Source: Brugia malayi
Lineage: Eukaryota > Nematoda > Chromadorea > Rhabditida > Onchocercidae
Assembly (NCBI RefSeq): GCF_000002995.4
Contig: NW_025062479.1
Location: 17,480,721 to 17,544,720 of the forward strand
Length of the DNA stretch: 64,000 bases
Direction of reading: 5' to 3'
Each line of letters opens with the position of its first letter. Position 1 is the first letter of the stretch. The notes beneath the pieces were generated by a model. It was not told the origin of the DNA and made no database searches. It was given only the letters and a program-made list of their open reading frames with translations. Below, in pieces: positions 51,878 to 64,000 of the stretch. The translations under genes were made by a program, and so were the position numbers.

Positions 51878-54800
51878 TCACAACAATCGATTTTTGATGT
51901 GGCGCACGTCCAGTATGATTACCTAAAATATATAACGCATAATGAACACTGCAGCGATTGCGTAAATCAGCTAAATTCAAGTAGAAAACAATTCATTTAT
52001 AATAGATACCAAAGAAAATCACATAATTTCTAAAAAAAAAAGAAAACTAAGCGAAGCACTGAAACAAGTAACACTGCCAAAACTCTAACCGTTCCGTCAC
52101 TCGCTGATGCACCAACTTTATCACCTCGAAAGTTCCAACCCACTTCGAAGATCCCACCATCACTTAAGCTCCCCGTATGGCTTTGAATTAACTTTCCTGA
52201 CTGAAATTTCAGATTTTACTTTCTCAAACCTTTAGCACAAAGAAAAGGAAAAAAAAAACTTCGTAACAGTTATAATAAAAGAAAGTTCTAGCTTAGAAAA
52301 ATTGAAAAACCAGATAGAATAATTTGTTTTCCAATTTCCCTCAGTATTCAGTTTTTCAATAAGTAGTTTGACGACTGCAATTTTGAGCGAGATAAAATGC
52401 GATTTACGAGAGATAACCAAAATATATCTAGGGCTCTCAAAGCTTCTGAAGAATATACTGTATTCCGTTATGCCGGCAAAAAATCTTAACCTGCACATCC
52501 CAAATGTAAACAGAACGATCGAATGAACCGGATGCAATGTATTTTCCATCTGGTGAAAAACCAACAGAATAAACTGGTTCCGTGTGCTTTGTCAACGTTC
52601 GAACACACATTCCTCGTTCGATGTCCCATAATCGAACTGTATGATCGAAAGATGCACTGCAACTAATAATCACTTTCAGAAAGAGCTTAAATTTTAATCA
52701 AAATTTAAACGGATATAAAACAACTTTAAACACGAATATTTTATTTAAGTCGTACAACAGAGAAATTTGTCCACCTTACAAAAACAAAGAAAATTACCTT
52801 GCGAGCGTATAACCAATTGGTGACCAGCGTATTGTATAAATCTCTTTATCATGCGCTTTTAAATTGTGTACCACATTTTCGTAATTCATTGACCATACCT
52901 GAGATACATTTTAAATTGAAGTGCATCGTATCAAGAATAAAAAGATTTATTTCATCAAGGTACCTTCACTGCTGTTTCTACAATTCCGTTACATAAAATA
53001 CAGCAAAACTTTTCAAACAAAAAATACCTTTAACGTCATGTCGTCGGAGCATGAAGCCAAAAGCCGTGAATATACATCATACTTCACAGCATTTACTTCA
53101 TTTGTATGGCCCTGCAATGCATTTAGTTGCTTTACTGACATTCTTTTTGAAGTGGAAAATAGAAATTTTGGAAAGAAATTTCATAAACGGAAGTCTTTGT
53201 ACAACATTTCAAAATTTGACTAATTTGGAATGAAGTAACATAAAGATATAGAAATCTAGTAAAAATGAAGGGGTGACTGGATTTAACAAATGAGATACAT
53301 CCCAAACAACACAGTTTTAAATATTAACTTAATAAATTGAGAATTTTAATAGATTAAGATTACCTGGAATGTTTTCAACGGCTTTTCACAACCTAATTTG
53401 CATACATGAATGCACATATCTGTACTACACGATGCAAATGTATCATCTGACATCCAGTCAACATCCAGTGCTGAACTACTGTGAAATTGAAACACCTGCA
53501 CCTGTATACCTTTAAGTGGATCCCAAACAATGGTTGTCTGAAATTTTTCTTAAAGAAATTCCCCATAAAGACAACTAATTAAAGAGCCTAAATTCGAAAA
53601 TTTACACATTAATGAAACTTACATATATTAAAATAAGAACAAACATTATATACCTTATCAACTCCAGCACTAAGGATCTTATCACCCTTTTGGTTCCACT
53701 TCAGTGCAAAAATTGGACCTTTATGAGCCCCCAGTGTATAACGCAGCCTTCCTAAAATAAAAGCTCTGAATATGAACTGCTTCATTCATTAAGGTTAAAA
53801 TTTAGTGAATTGAAAATAAATACTACAACTCACCATCGGTGGCCCATACGCGCGCATAACCATCATAACATCCCGTTGCAAGTAAATCACCGGTACACTG
53901 AAAAATAATAAAGCAAACTAGCATGCGAGAATAGTGATAACATTGAAACTATTCTTAATGGCCACATAAAATGTAATTTTTCAAAAATGTTTCGCTAGGG
54001 AATGACTTCTTGGTATTCTATAAGGAGTGTAATGCTCCAATGCCCCTTTAAAAATAACCTAGATATCACAACAGTTTTTCCGTCAACCTTCTGAATCCAA
54101 AATTAAAATCTGCAAAGCAGAAGGAAACATTTTTAATCAATATAAATACACAAAGAAATGCAAATACTCAACTCTAACTTTCGATTAGGGTTAGCGTTGA
54201 ATATTTTTTAACTTGCAATTAAAGACAATCTTGAAATAATAGCACCCAGACAACAAAATAACCAAAAACATCAGAGCGAATGCTTATTGGTGGAAGACCA
54301 GATATTGTTGCTAGAATTCAAATATGGGTAGCTTGGTACCACAGAAATTATGCAAAAAAGTTCTTTTATTCCACAACACATAGAGTCACAAGTCAGTTCA
54401 ACTAACCCAATTGAAGCTTGTTTCGTGCCAAGTCAGAAAATAACTAACACTATATAAACAATATAGCGACACAGGATAAAGATGACACATGTCAGACGGA
54501 TAACTACGACCTTCACAGACGTAACATTCGAAAGGGGAAAAAAATCCATCAAGAAAAGAAATGTTAACGAACATTCCAGTCAAGAGACGTAACGTCCTTA
54601 TTTGTTGGAGGGTTTTTGTCATCTTTTTGCATACAGTGTTTGAGCACTATTGAATTATCATGGATAGCTTGGCATGATGTTGTTGCTAGCTCTGAACCAT
54701 ACACATTCCATATACGTGCCGTACTATCACCGGACCTTAAAATTAAAGCTTACACTAATTCGGAAAATATACAATGATATCCGTACCATGTGAATCCGTA

Positions 54801-57800
54801 TTCACGCACTCATACTAATTATGAAGTTATGGTCCATTCCATTAATTTATTGTAGTTGGGATCTTTTTAGCTTGTTTATTCAATAAAAGCAACAGAAGAG
54901 TTTCGTATTTCTTTTAGTTTTTTATTTTTTATTATTTTTTTTAAGTTTCGTATTTTTAATTTCTGGCAAAGCTAAGATAATGCGGCTGTCTTTTAAAGTT
55001 CGATTAAGCCGGTTGGCCATGAAACCTATGAGTCTTCTCAGAAGTCCAGTGAATATGGGAAAGGAAACGAGAATGCCATTGTATATCATTTGCTTATTTC
55101 GTTAGTATTGGCCGATAAGATATTTAAATCTGAAGAATTTGAAAGTTTACCCAGAAGCTATGAGATCATTTTTTGGATTCCACGTACAAATGAATACCTC
55201 GCTATCGTGTCCCTTCAGATACCGTACCTTAAATAAAACATCCTGGATAAAACTTCAAGAAGACAGCTCAACAGTTCACTGAATCTTTTGCTCTGCAACG
55301 TCCTTTTTGTTTCCTCTTCTAAAAGCAACCATGTTGAGTTGCGAGCATTTATTTAATCACCTTATCCCTGCTAATTTCATATGGTCGATTTTCTAGCTGC
55401 GCAGTTGAAAGAATACCATTACCATTGCTCACGCGTGGTTTTAAACCATCAATCTCCATCGGTGTTCCATTGAAGTCGCTGTAAATTTTGCATCTTTGTT
55501 ATCAATTAAAATAAAAAATTTTTTTATAGCACTAAACAGTAAGACCGATTGAAATTTTACATCTGCACGACAGAGAAAAAGATTGAGAAGCTCAATTATT
55601 TTCATGCCCTACTTGAACGACAAAAGATTATGAAACGGATCACTTCATAATCATAATATTCAATTAGGACCTACTTCTATTTTCATGATCGTAATGTAAC
55701 CATATGACAGAGATGACTACGTTTTTCAGCGATTTATCCTTACGAGAAGTTACTTAACTTTCAGCTATGCATAGTTGCTAATTTCTCAAAAGCATATCCA
55801 ATCTCAATAAAAAATCTACCACTTTATTTTAGTAAGCTATATTTAGTAAGTAACAGACTAAGTTATAGGTGTGCTTAATCAAGGTAGTGGAGCTTACAGA
55901 AAAAAATTAAAATACAAGCGGTCAAAAAAGAATACTACACTTTAGTTGACCGCGTGCGTCAGAAGAAAGAATCTAAATGCCAACAGCAACAATTCAAAAA
56001 ATTTTTGAAACAGAAGACAAGGTAAAAGATTAAATACCCGTTGTTTGCCTGGGCAGCACGAAACTCAGCAGCAGCAGCTTTAGCTTTGCCCATTAATCCA
56101 TTTTGTGACCGATCTCGCGATTCCCTTTCCCGTTCCAGAAAAAACTGCTTCCCGTGATGTGGAAAGGTGATTGTCGGTTGTCCAGCAATACTACCGGTGG
56201 TAGGATGAAACTGCTGATGGTTGTTGGATAATAAAGCCGATGAACTAGTTGTAGGTACTCCCATAATCGCTGGATTTGGACCGCTACCATTACCACCACT
56301 TACACCAGACGATTGGCCAATGGTGCTGAAAGATATTGATGTTGCCGACGTTGAAGGGATGACCTGAAATTAATTATGGGTAATTTTACAAAGTACGTTG
56401 TATGCTGCTTCTTTTCTAGCTTCCAGTTTTTATGATCTTTGCTAGATGCTAGCTTATCTGTATACAACGAACTTCTCCTTGTTTAAAATAAGCACCTTTC
56501 TAGAACAGATTTTATAAGTTGTAAATGTGAATAAGATGTTATAAACCTTTAACTCTCTCGACTTTGAGATCGAATAGTTCTGTTTTTCACCATGAGCTTC
56601 GCGCATTTCTCGATCTCTTGATTGTTGTTGCTGCCTATCATCATCCTTAACGGCCGGATCCATCCCCATCAACTTCTCTTGTTGCTTCTCTTTAATCTTA
56701 CTACTCGGCACTTCATTCAGAACTAAAACATATGCGAATACATTACACATTCAGTAGTAGGATGAAATCAAAACCCCATTTCGTAAAATGCTTTTCTCAC
56801 TAACCGATCAACAAAAGTAACTGCCTGCAACTACTCATTCAGCATAGAATATTCGATTTTTCTTATAAAGTCATCAAAATCTGTTTAGTGTTATTATTTG
56901 TTACAAAAATATACTAATCGGATGATGACACCGAAGATTTGTATCTCAATTCTGATTCCACACGACAAAAACACTCAAATGATAGCAAACAAAAAACTGT
57001 TTAATAATTTCCTCTTTATGTTTTACGGTATACCTCTATATTCAACGCAAGTGTTAATTTTACTACTCAACAACTTCCAAAAATTAATATTTTAGTCATA
57101 ATTACTTTCACAGAGTAATTTTCATATCATGATTTAATTTCTGTACTAGGTTACTTACCCCTTAAATGCTAGTTTTTGCAAGCTTTACCTCTACTGCAAA
57201 CTGTAGTATTTGCTGTTATATTAAGCTAATACTACCACATTCAGCCTATTTGACAACGGAAATACATCAAATGCCATGCAATTCTTGTTTCTACACTTTA
57301 ATTTTTAATAAATTTATCTCATAATTTTACTTAGTTGCTTTTTGATGTGATGAATAGTAAAAGGCACGAAAAAAACCCTAACTGATCAGAAAAATTGCTG
57401 AATCACTTTCAATCCTTGTTTCACAACACTACATCATCACAGTGTTATTAAACTACTGGAATATGAAGAAATGACCCTTGATATTGAATCAGAGCAACTA
57501 GTGCATTTTCGGGGTAGAGTGGCATAGACCGCCTATACTGTTAGCTTCATTTTTTACAGTGGATCTACAAATTCTTATCCTTTTGCATATTAACTACAAC
57601 TCTAACACCTTCGTTTTTGAATATAGCATTTTTATAATCAAAAACGTAGCTTGCTTTTCAACAGAAATAAGTGCTGGAATAAATTACCAAATTAATCCCC
57701 GACCAGTTTATAGTTTTTGGCAGAAAATCTGTTCTAGGAATAAATTTTTCATCATGTCCTTTCCTTGCAAGTTTTTTTTTGTATTTGAGTACCAGCACCT

Positions 57801-58934
57801 ACTGATGAGTGTCTTACATTGCCAAAGTCAAATGATTACCTGCTTCAAGCAGAGATAAATTTTCCACCATAATTTTTTCAGTTCGTGGCTCACCGGCGGC
57901 ACTCGTGCTTGCCACAGCACATGCTTCGGCCTCGGTATAGTAAATACCCTTCTGCAGTGTTCCAGAATTCGGTCTAATTTTAATAATGGCCAAATGTTTT
58001 TGTAAAAACTCCTGTTCCAAAAATTCAGAATACCGATCCTCAACGCATAACATATAACTTATCTCATGGAACTCCTTTACAGATAAATTTAACGGTGAAA
58101 GCAAATTTAAAATAGTTGTAAAAAGAAACCTGTATGATATTAATTAATGCACCCATGGGCACATCGTTACCCGCAGCTCCAGACTCGAGAACACGTGATT
58201 CATTGGCAAATGTGTAAGCCGTATGCACAAAACCTGCATTTAGCAAATTATAGCGGAAAAAAAATTTTTATTCACAACTGATATTTGTCAATAATTAATA
58301 AAATAAAATCATTTTGAAAGTGCACTATAATACCCGAAATACGCAGACGTCTAAATAACCTAGTGAAGATTTGAGAAACAAGAAAACTTTTCAAAATAAA
58401 AGATTATGAAATACAGACCCTCAAGAGGTATGAGAAATCATGAATCAAGTATCTATGCTCACTGATGATGCTTAAATTCAGTTAGATATGCAAAGCTATA
58501 AACTATTTAACTTCTGACTCGCAACAAGAATTGACATTCTACTGCATAAATAATGTGCAAATAATGGCACACATATAATCCAAAACTGTAACCACTGTCA
58601 CTATCTAACTTTCGTAACCATCAAAACTGCACATACTTTTATTCCATGTTTTACTGGGTTATGCTAAGTGGTGCCGAGTACAGCAAATAATGTCCTTAAT
58701 TTCCTTTGCATTCTCGCATAAAGAAACAAAGAGCACAAGTGCTGTAAAAGGAAAAAAAAAACATGCTTTTCGCTGAGCAAAACTGCTGTTTGACGAGAGG
58801 TTGCATATGTTTCCCAACGAATGATTTCACTGAAGCTTTATGATTGACAAAATAAAAAAACCGATTACAAACGAACCCGATTCATGTAGATATCTATAGA
58901 TGATAAAATTGACGTCGTCACTAGTAAATGTCAT
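51878..58934 (-). CDS. TBL1XR1: TBL1/TBL1XR1 orthologue: LisH, F-box-like, WD40 corepressor subunit
   Basis: Encodes a 660-residue nuclear WD40 protein of the NCoR/SMRT-HDAC3 corepressor family. The 16 minus-strand exons all agree in phase: 58934-58877, 58233-58130, 57951-57840, 56722-56547, 56363-56038, 55478-55361, 55227-55151, 54735-54573, 53897-53834, 53751-53654, 53537-53364, 53111-53028, 52898-52798, 52662-52491, 52200-52090, 51922-51878. LisH (residues about 3-37) begins [20 protein letters not shown], joined through a split Gly codon to FVHTAYTF. The F-box-like part follows ([19 protein letters not shown]). Residues about 92-298 are a low-complexity linker ([27 protein letters not shown]), longer than in human (total about 514). 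Eight WD40 blades follow, with [69 protein letters not shown] and FDHTVRLWD. It ends in [12 protein letters not shown], about ten residues longer than the usual LDLRK end. In the family it recruits ubiquitin machinery and binds histone tails. Confidence 0.95.
56038..56722 (-). other. TBL1 variable linker exons 4 and 5
   Basis: Exon 4 (56722-56547) encodes a Lys/Glu/Gln-rich helix-like stretch with four consecutive Gln. Exon 5 (56363-56038) encodes a Ser/Thr/Gly/Asn-rich segment followed by an Arg/Glu-rich and Ala-rich helix. They replace the short alanine-rich linker of vertebrate TBL1XR1 and account for much of the extra length. Exon 5 is phase 0 in and phase 2 out, with a TTTCAG acceptor. 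Confidence 0.75.
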
Positions 58935-58955
58935 CTTCCAGCAGTGACACCGGCT
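58935..58955 (-). promoter_or_regulatory. Putative 3' splice site and 5' UTR before the TBL1 ATG
   Basis: GTTGCTACAG (AG at 58955-58954) lies 19 nt before the ATG at 58934. As in the neighbouring genes, a short leader right after an acceptor fits spliced-leader trans-splicing. A weaker GGAAG directly abuts the ATG. Confidence 0.35.
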
Positions 58956-60196
58956 GTAGCAACCTCAGAAATAGAAACAAATTAAAATCAATAAAGTAGG
59001 GTAACGATACGCCAAGAAAAGACAACCCCGGGAAGATTGTCGTGCACGGATGGTGCATGCCAGCGTGCACTACAAGTGCCTAAATTACAGCAGCACAGCA
59101 ATAGCCAGCAATGACCACGACAATTTACGGAGCAAAATACAGTTCTATCAGTGATATATTTTCTGTGCACTAACAACTGCTAGTTCGTCTGTCGTTCTAC
59201 CTCGTTTATGCAAATTCCTGAAACATTTTCCAAAATTTAACAAGACACGAGTCCTGGAAATTCAAATACGTAAATCGTGATGCATAAATTGAAGGAACAT
59301 GATCATATCAGTGAGTGAAGAATCAAGCTCAATGAACATAAAATTTTCGTAATCTGGTGTAGGAGGTATACATTAAAACAGTCTGGAACCTGAAATTTGA
59401 CTGGAAGTACTGTTCCGTGCAAATAATATTAACTTTCGTGACTCTTTGGACTTCTCTATTGATCTGATCAATTCAAAAAACTGTTGAGAACTTAGAAGCC
59501 ATGGTATTTGCCGTATAAATAAGTGAAACGATAAACAAGCGAAGAAAGAGTAGGGAAATATGAAAGACGGTTAGATCGTAGTTTCTTGTTTTAGTAATCG
59601 ATATTAAGAATACAATATTTAGATTGCCAGAATTTTTAATGTTAATAAACACCAAAATAATTTATAATTCATACAAGATCCCTTTCCCTCCACTTTTACT
59701 ATTTGAAAATTTGAAAAAAATAGTGAAATAAAACTAAAGAAAACTGATGGAAAAAATAATGTACTATAATGGATAATAAATTAGTAATAATAATCAAACT
59801 AGATCACATTGGTAAAATACTATATTTCTTATCAGTCCAGAACTAAATAACAAATAACCAAATGCTAGCTAGACTAAAACATACATCTTCCTGGAGAAAA
59901 CTAAAATACATAATGGTACTACCAGAACAAAACAACAAATCCTGGAAGATATTTAGCACCAAAATTCGTGTTGTAAATATATTATTTCGACTTATGTCGA
60001 CTCCTCAGTGTGTTCTTTATTTGTTTCCACGAACTAAGTTAAAACAAATTTATTGTCACAACAGGCAAGTGATGTGCACAAACGGATCCATTATATTTCG
60101 ACTTAAACGAAATTCAAAGCTCCTTTCCTCCTGAAAGTTCGACCTCTTTCCAATTCCTGAAATAACCAGAATTATGAAACAGCAACAACCTGCAGT

Positions 60197-60292
60197 TTTT
60201 TTTTTTTTTTTTTACAAAGAAGGAAAGTTGAAAATCGTCCCTTCGCTATTTGCTCAGAACGACCTTGAAATGAAAAAAAAAAAAAAAAAAAT
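60197..60292. repeat. Paired homopolymer T and A runs
   Basis: A T-run of roughly 19-20 nt beginning near 60197 and an A-run of about 18 nt near 60274 are separated by about 60 bp of mixed sequence. The arrangement could form an A/T hairpin, or be two independent microsatellites. Confidence 0.6.
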
Positions 60293-61349
60293 TAATGACG
60301 AGAAATGTTCCATCCACTTCGTCTCCCACCAATTACTTTCGAGGACTTACCAACTGTCACCCTATTCCCTCTCTTCGTTATTTCCCAAGCAAGAATGTTT
60401 TCTACCCAGGTCAATAAGGATTTAAAAGTGACTTGTTCCAAACTTAAAGAAATTTAAAATTACTTTTCCAAAACTTAGGAAATGATCTCACTTGTCATAC
60501 AAATACCTGCAAATCGCTCATATCATCACAATTTTATAATTAGATTCAATGACTAAAAGCAAACTCCTTTGCATACAGTTGATTTTATTATGGAGAGTTT
60601 CGAATCACAACAGTTTCTTCACATCGGAAAAAACTACCCTTCAAGCCTAATGCTAACGTTTTAGCAGCAGTTTGAATATGATGGTTGCAAAGTTAGCAAA
60701 TCTTCGAGAACAACGCTTCAAAGTCTCACGTTGTATATAATTCTCAAAAACCAGAGCTCCAACTTCCAGACGATCTAGACGACCTAACGTTGAATTGGTT
60801 GACTTTTAAAGATACTGTGGTGATTCCGAATAATTTTCAATGTATATTTCGATAACTGTCCTAAAACTACTGTGACTTCAAAAAAGTTATGCCACAGATT
60901 TTAAAGAAAAATATTCGTAAATCTACAGGAAAATAAAAGGTAGCAATAGATTGAAGATAATGCAATGAAGAGTTTGAAATATATTGAAATATAAGATTTT
61001 TTAGAAATTAAACTTAATCCAATAGCACGAGACAGCATGATGACGCAAACTATAGTAAAACAAAACTTCTGCAATTTTGAATTTACAACTTTTATCGCAC
61101 AAGATATTAAATCATGTAGTGGTCACTATGCTCATTTCTAAATTACGCAATAAAGTTTACCCGGTCAAAGAGGGATTTTGACGATTCCGGGGACTCGAAT
61201 ATCGTAAAAAGAATGACTACTTTCCAGATGTCTCGTAACTGAAAGGACGAGAGAACGACTTCTGACAATGCAATGTGACGGCCCCTCACTTCCAATTCTT
61301 GCAACAGTGCAGTAATAGTAATAGTAGTGAGCAATAGGAGCTGATGATA

Positions 61350-61383
61350 AAGAGAGAGAAAGAGAGAGAGGTGGGAGAGAAGA
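61350..61383 (+). repeat. GA-rich simple repeat
   Basis: Purine tract of GAGAGA units interrupted by AAA and TGG, within the upstream flank of TBL1. A similar short (GA)n lies at about 30563-30579 inside a BPI intron. Confidence 0.6.
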
Positions 61384-64000
61384 GACCCTTTTTCTGGTAA
61401 TCGTGTAGCGAAAGTTTACAATTGATGACAAATGCCGGCGACACTAATGCCTGCAGATATATGGATTTCACTTACGTCACTTTTATTCGTTTCACTTACC
61501 ACTTTTTGTTTGATCACTTGAAGTACTCACACTGAGCTAAGCAGTCGTCCAGCGCTTTGATTAGCATGTGACAACAAGCAGGAACTAGTTTGCTTACCGT
61601 CGCCAACATTTATCTCATTCATTAAAGTTTAAAATAAAACCATAATTACAACACGCGTTCGCATCTGTATCCTTGTATAAGTAGGTCACGACTTCTATGC
61701 CAACATCAACATTAACTTGAGGTTATTTTCCAAAAGAACAGATGAGATGAACAGACTATGTGATGGTTTTTTTCTGAGATTTCTCACAACCCGTTAGTGT
61801 CGGTCTCAAAAGCTTCCTGATTTCGAGTGCATTTCCGATATAAAATAAATACACTTTATGACTGTTATTTGGAAGTAGTGCGCTGATACTACCTTCACAT
61901 CCTTTTACTACACAACCGAAAACGTAGATGTGTTACAGCTATGTTTTCAAGCAAATACAATACATATTACAGTAAATAAATGAAAATGTTTCAGAGAAAC
62001 AATAAAATTACAGTAATTACTGAATACAGACTTCACATCGTGAGGTATCCATTATCATATATAGGAAAAATAATGTTCAATCCTTCGTAATCGTTATAGT
62101 CTGGTCAGTGTATTGGGAGATAAACTAGCCGAAATATATCTTGGTATTATTTAACAACGACACTACTTGAGAGCATAATTTTACGAACTTCACACAAATA
62201 AAATTCCACAAAATGTTGGACAGTTCTAGCAGTGCTTTAGTGTTGCACATAGTAAATCAATAAAATGGGGTTATCAATCAAAGCACAAATGATAAGTGCT
62301 TGAGATAACCAGATAAATAATTATAACATCCAACCAAACTCTATGGCTTAATGTTGCTGATAATTGATAAAGACCACTAGATCCGTCCTGCACACATAAG
62401 GAGAAAGTTTTCCTCCACTATTCTACTCAGTTCAAACCCCTGATCGGTAGGCTTATTATAATATGTTCGAAAAGCTGATGCTCAATGACAACATGCGTGT
62501 TTTTGCGGCACAACTTTTGTGAACCTTTAGTTAAGAACAACAGACACTATTATCCAAATATGCTTTTATTTACATGTACGCTTTTTGGATCACTCAAAGT
62601 GTCACTCCTCAATAAGGTAAACAGGAACGAATAATACTGAGCAAATAGGAAAGTTAAAGAGATGAATGACCACCTATGTCTGATCGAGATAAATGCGATA
62701 TCCAGGAAGTTTTAATAGGGAAACGTAATAGTAAGGCACCTGATCTGTGCTATTTCATTACCAAAGTTTTAAGAGGAAGTCTTCAGCCCTCTAGTCACCC
62801 TGCAATGTATCCAACCAAATCAGGGATCAAACCGAGAAAACCACTGGATGCTTACAGATACAAACACTGACACATACGTGCATACACGTACATATATTAC
62901 TCCAAAGATCACGCAAAAAGTGTCTACTGAAAGCCATCATATTTCACTCTTATCATGAAGCTCTAAAAAAGCGAGCAGTCTTTCAGACTGACTCCTTCGC
63001 AACCCGTGCAACATCTCACCAGCACATAATTAATTAACCATAACCGCTGGCTTTATCACCATCGAATGATCGCACAACACAGTAATCGGACGTTCCGCAC
63101 TGTGCATACTACCGTTGCATCCATATTTGCGTTGTAGCACCCCTGCACTCTTTACGGGTAAGTAAAGCACGCGGAAGGAGGCGTGCAAGACGATGCACTA
63201 CGCTACTATTTACCTCTAAAATGTTTCATTCACATTTTCCCAAGCTACTTTATTCATTCTCCACAAACTGCATACGCTTTGTCCCCATCTCCACTCGTCT
63301 TATCCGTGCACGTAACCTTCTGACTATATGTGCACCCATTTATTTATATGTACAATTCCCGCTGCACACAATCACATCACGTCGGACCTCAGTTCATTCC
63401 TCTTTGGAAATGTTGCATTGATGCAGCTTTTCCATTTCATTGCTTCAAGGAATGAGTCACCCACTTCTGTCCCTTACTTACCACTAAATTCGTGCAAAAT
63501 GTACGTGCATGAAATTCATTGGAAAATTTATTAGGAAAGTGGCGCACAAATAGCTGTCATGCGCACCAGCAAGAATATTTCCCCTGCCTGCCTGACATGT
63601 CCAGCTGCTAATCAACCAGCAAACTGCATAAGGGGACAACAGAGAGTGTTGGAGAGAGAAACAGAGGGAAAAGAATACAACTGTGGGGACCGTATAGAAA
63701 AATCTCTAAGGATGGCACTACTACGAAAAACTAAAGAAACGGGGACCGTACCATCTGCAAAATTGATGGCTGGCCAAGTGCTTTTGAGACGTGAATGATG
63801 AAGAGTCTGAAGACTCAGAAGTGAGGGAGATGAAGAGGAAGCGTTCGAATTTCGGGGCGAGAGAGCCTTTTGTACTTTTCATGGGAACGGGGAGAGAACA
63901 TTGTGCTCATTATCGGGTCACGTGCTGATACTTTCTTAATGAGTTCAGAGATTAGAGAGAACTGACTTGAGCTTTATGCAGATCCATTCGTATACCTACT

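Larger units (their letters stand above)
58956..64000. other. Upstream flank of TBL1, no supported gene
   Basis: No exon chain found on either strand. GC rises around 59.0-59.1 kb (CCCGGG, a GTGCATGCCAGCGTGCAC-type palindromic patch) and again at 63.0-64 kb, which could be promoter sequence. There are T- and A-runs of about 18-20 nt at 60.2-60.3 kb and a GA-rich tract near 61.35 kb. The frames at 62676-62870 and 63559-63798 (plus) have mixed composition but no recognised domain or splice context. Confidence 0.45.

Noticed and set aside
57814..58104. ATG-started minus frame beginning [12 protein letters not shown]
   Set aside because: Its first half is intron. Only the part from 57951 onward ([10 protein letters not shown]) is TBL1 exon 3, after a CTGCAG acceptor.
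1..64000. CRISPR array, bacterial operon, rRNA or intact transposase
   Set aside because: No spaced direct-repeat array, no Shine-Dalgarno-linked long frames, no rRNA-like block and no transposase or reverse transcriptase motif was seen; all real genes are intron-containing.

Overview
The window looks like AT-rich nuclear DNA of a nematode, possibly a filarial or related spirurid worm. The grounds are the AT-rich base composition, many short introns ending in TTTCAG-type acceptors, strong 3' splice sites 16-41 nt upstream of several start codons (as for spliced-leader addition), and the gene set. I could not test the species. All genes are split, so I rebuilt them exon by exon from reading frame, GT..AG borders and intron phase.

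Layout. (1) 1-12,459: no supported gene. (2) 12,501-21,183, plus strand: a 24-exon gene for a secreted protein with a signal peptide, an N-terminal PAN/Apple domain and 11 thrombospondin type-1 repeats. (3) 21.2-26.8 kb: non-coding, with a short GC-rich island and AT palindromes. (4) 26.8-31.3 kb, plus strand: a BPI/LBP/CETP-family lipid-binding protein whose promoter and leader segment (TATA-like box, 3' splice site, start codon) is duplicated 241 bp upstream. (5) 31.3-33.5 kb: a small poly(A) insertion with flanking direct repeats, and unassigned open frames. (6) 33,545-37,168, minus strand: a six-exon neuropeptide Y/F-type GPCR. (7) 37.2-46 kb: no supported gene. (8) 46,000-48,291, with candidate exons up to 50,694, minus strand: a WD40 protein resembling the C-terminal propeller of WDR47. 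(9) 51,878-58,934, minus strand: a complete 16-exon TBL1/TBL1XR1 orthologue (LisH, F-box-like, WD40). (10) 59-64 kb: its upstream flank.

There is no operon-like functional theme. The genes cover extracellular matrix or guidance (TSR protein), lipid or LPS binding (BPI), peptide signalling (GPCR), cytoskeleton-linked WD40 function (WDR47-like) and nuclear corepressor function (TBL1). The two WD40 genes are co-directional neighbours about 1.2 kb apart if the candidate upstream exons are real. No CRISPR, rRNA, convincing tRNA or intact transposon was found.
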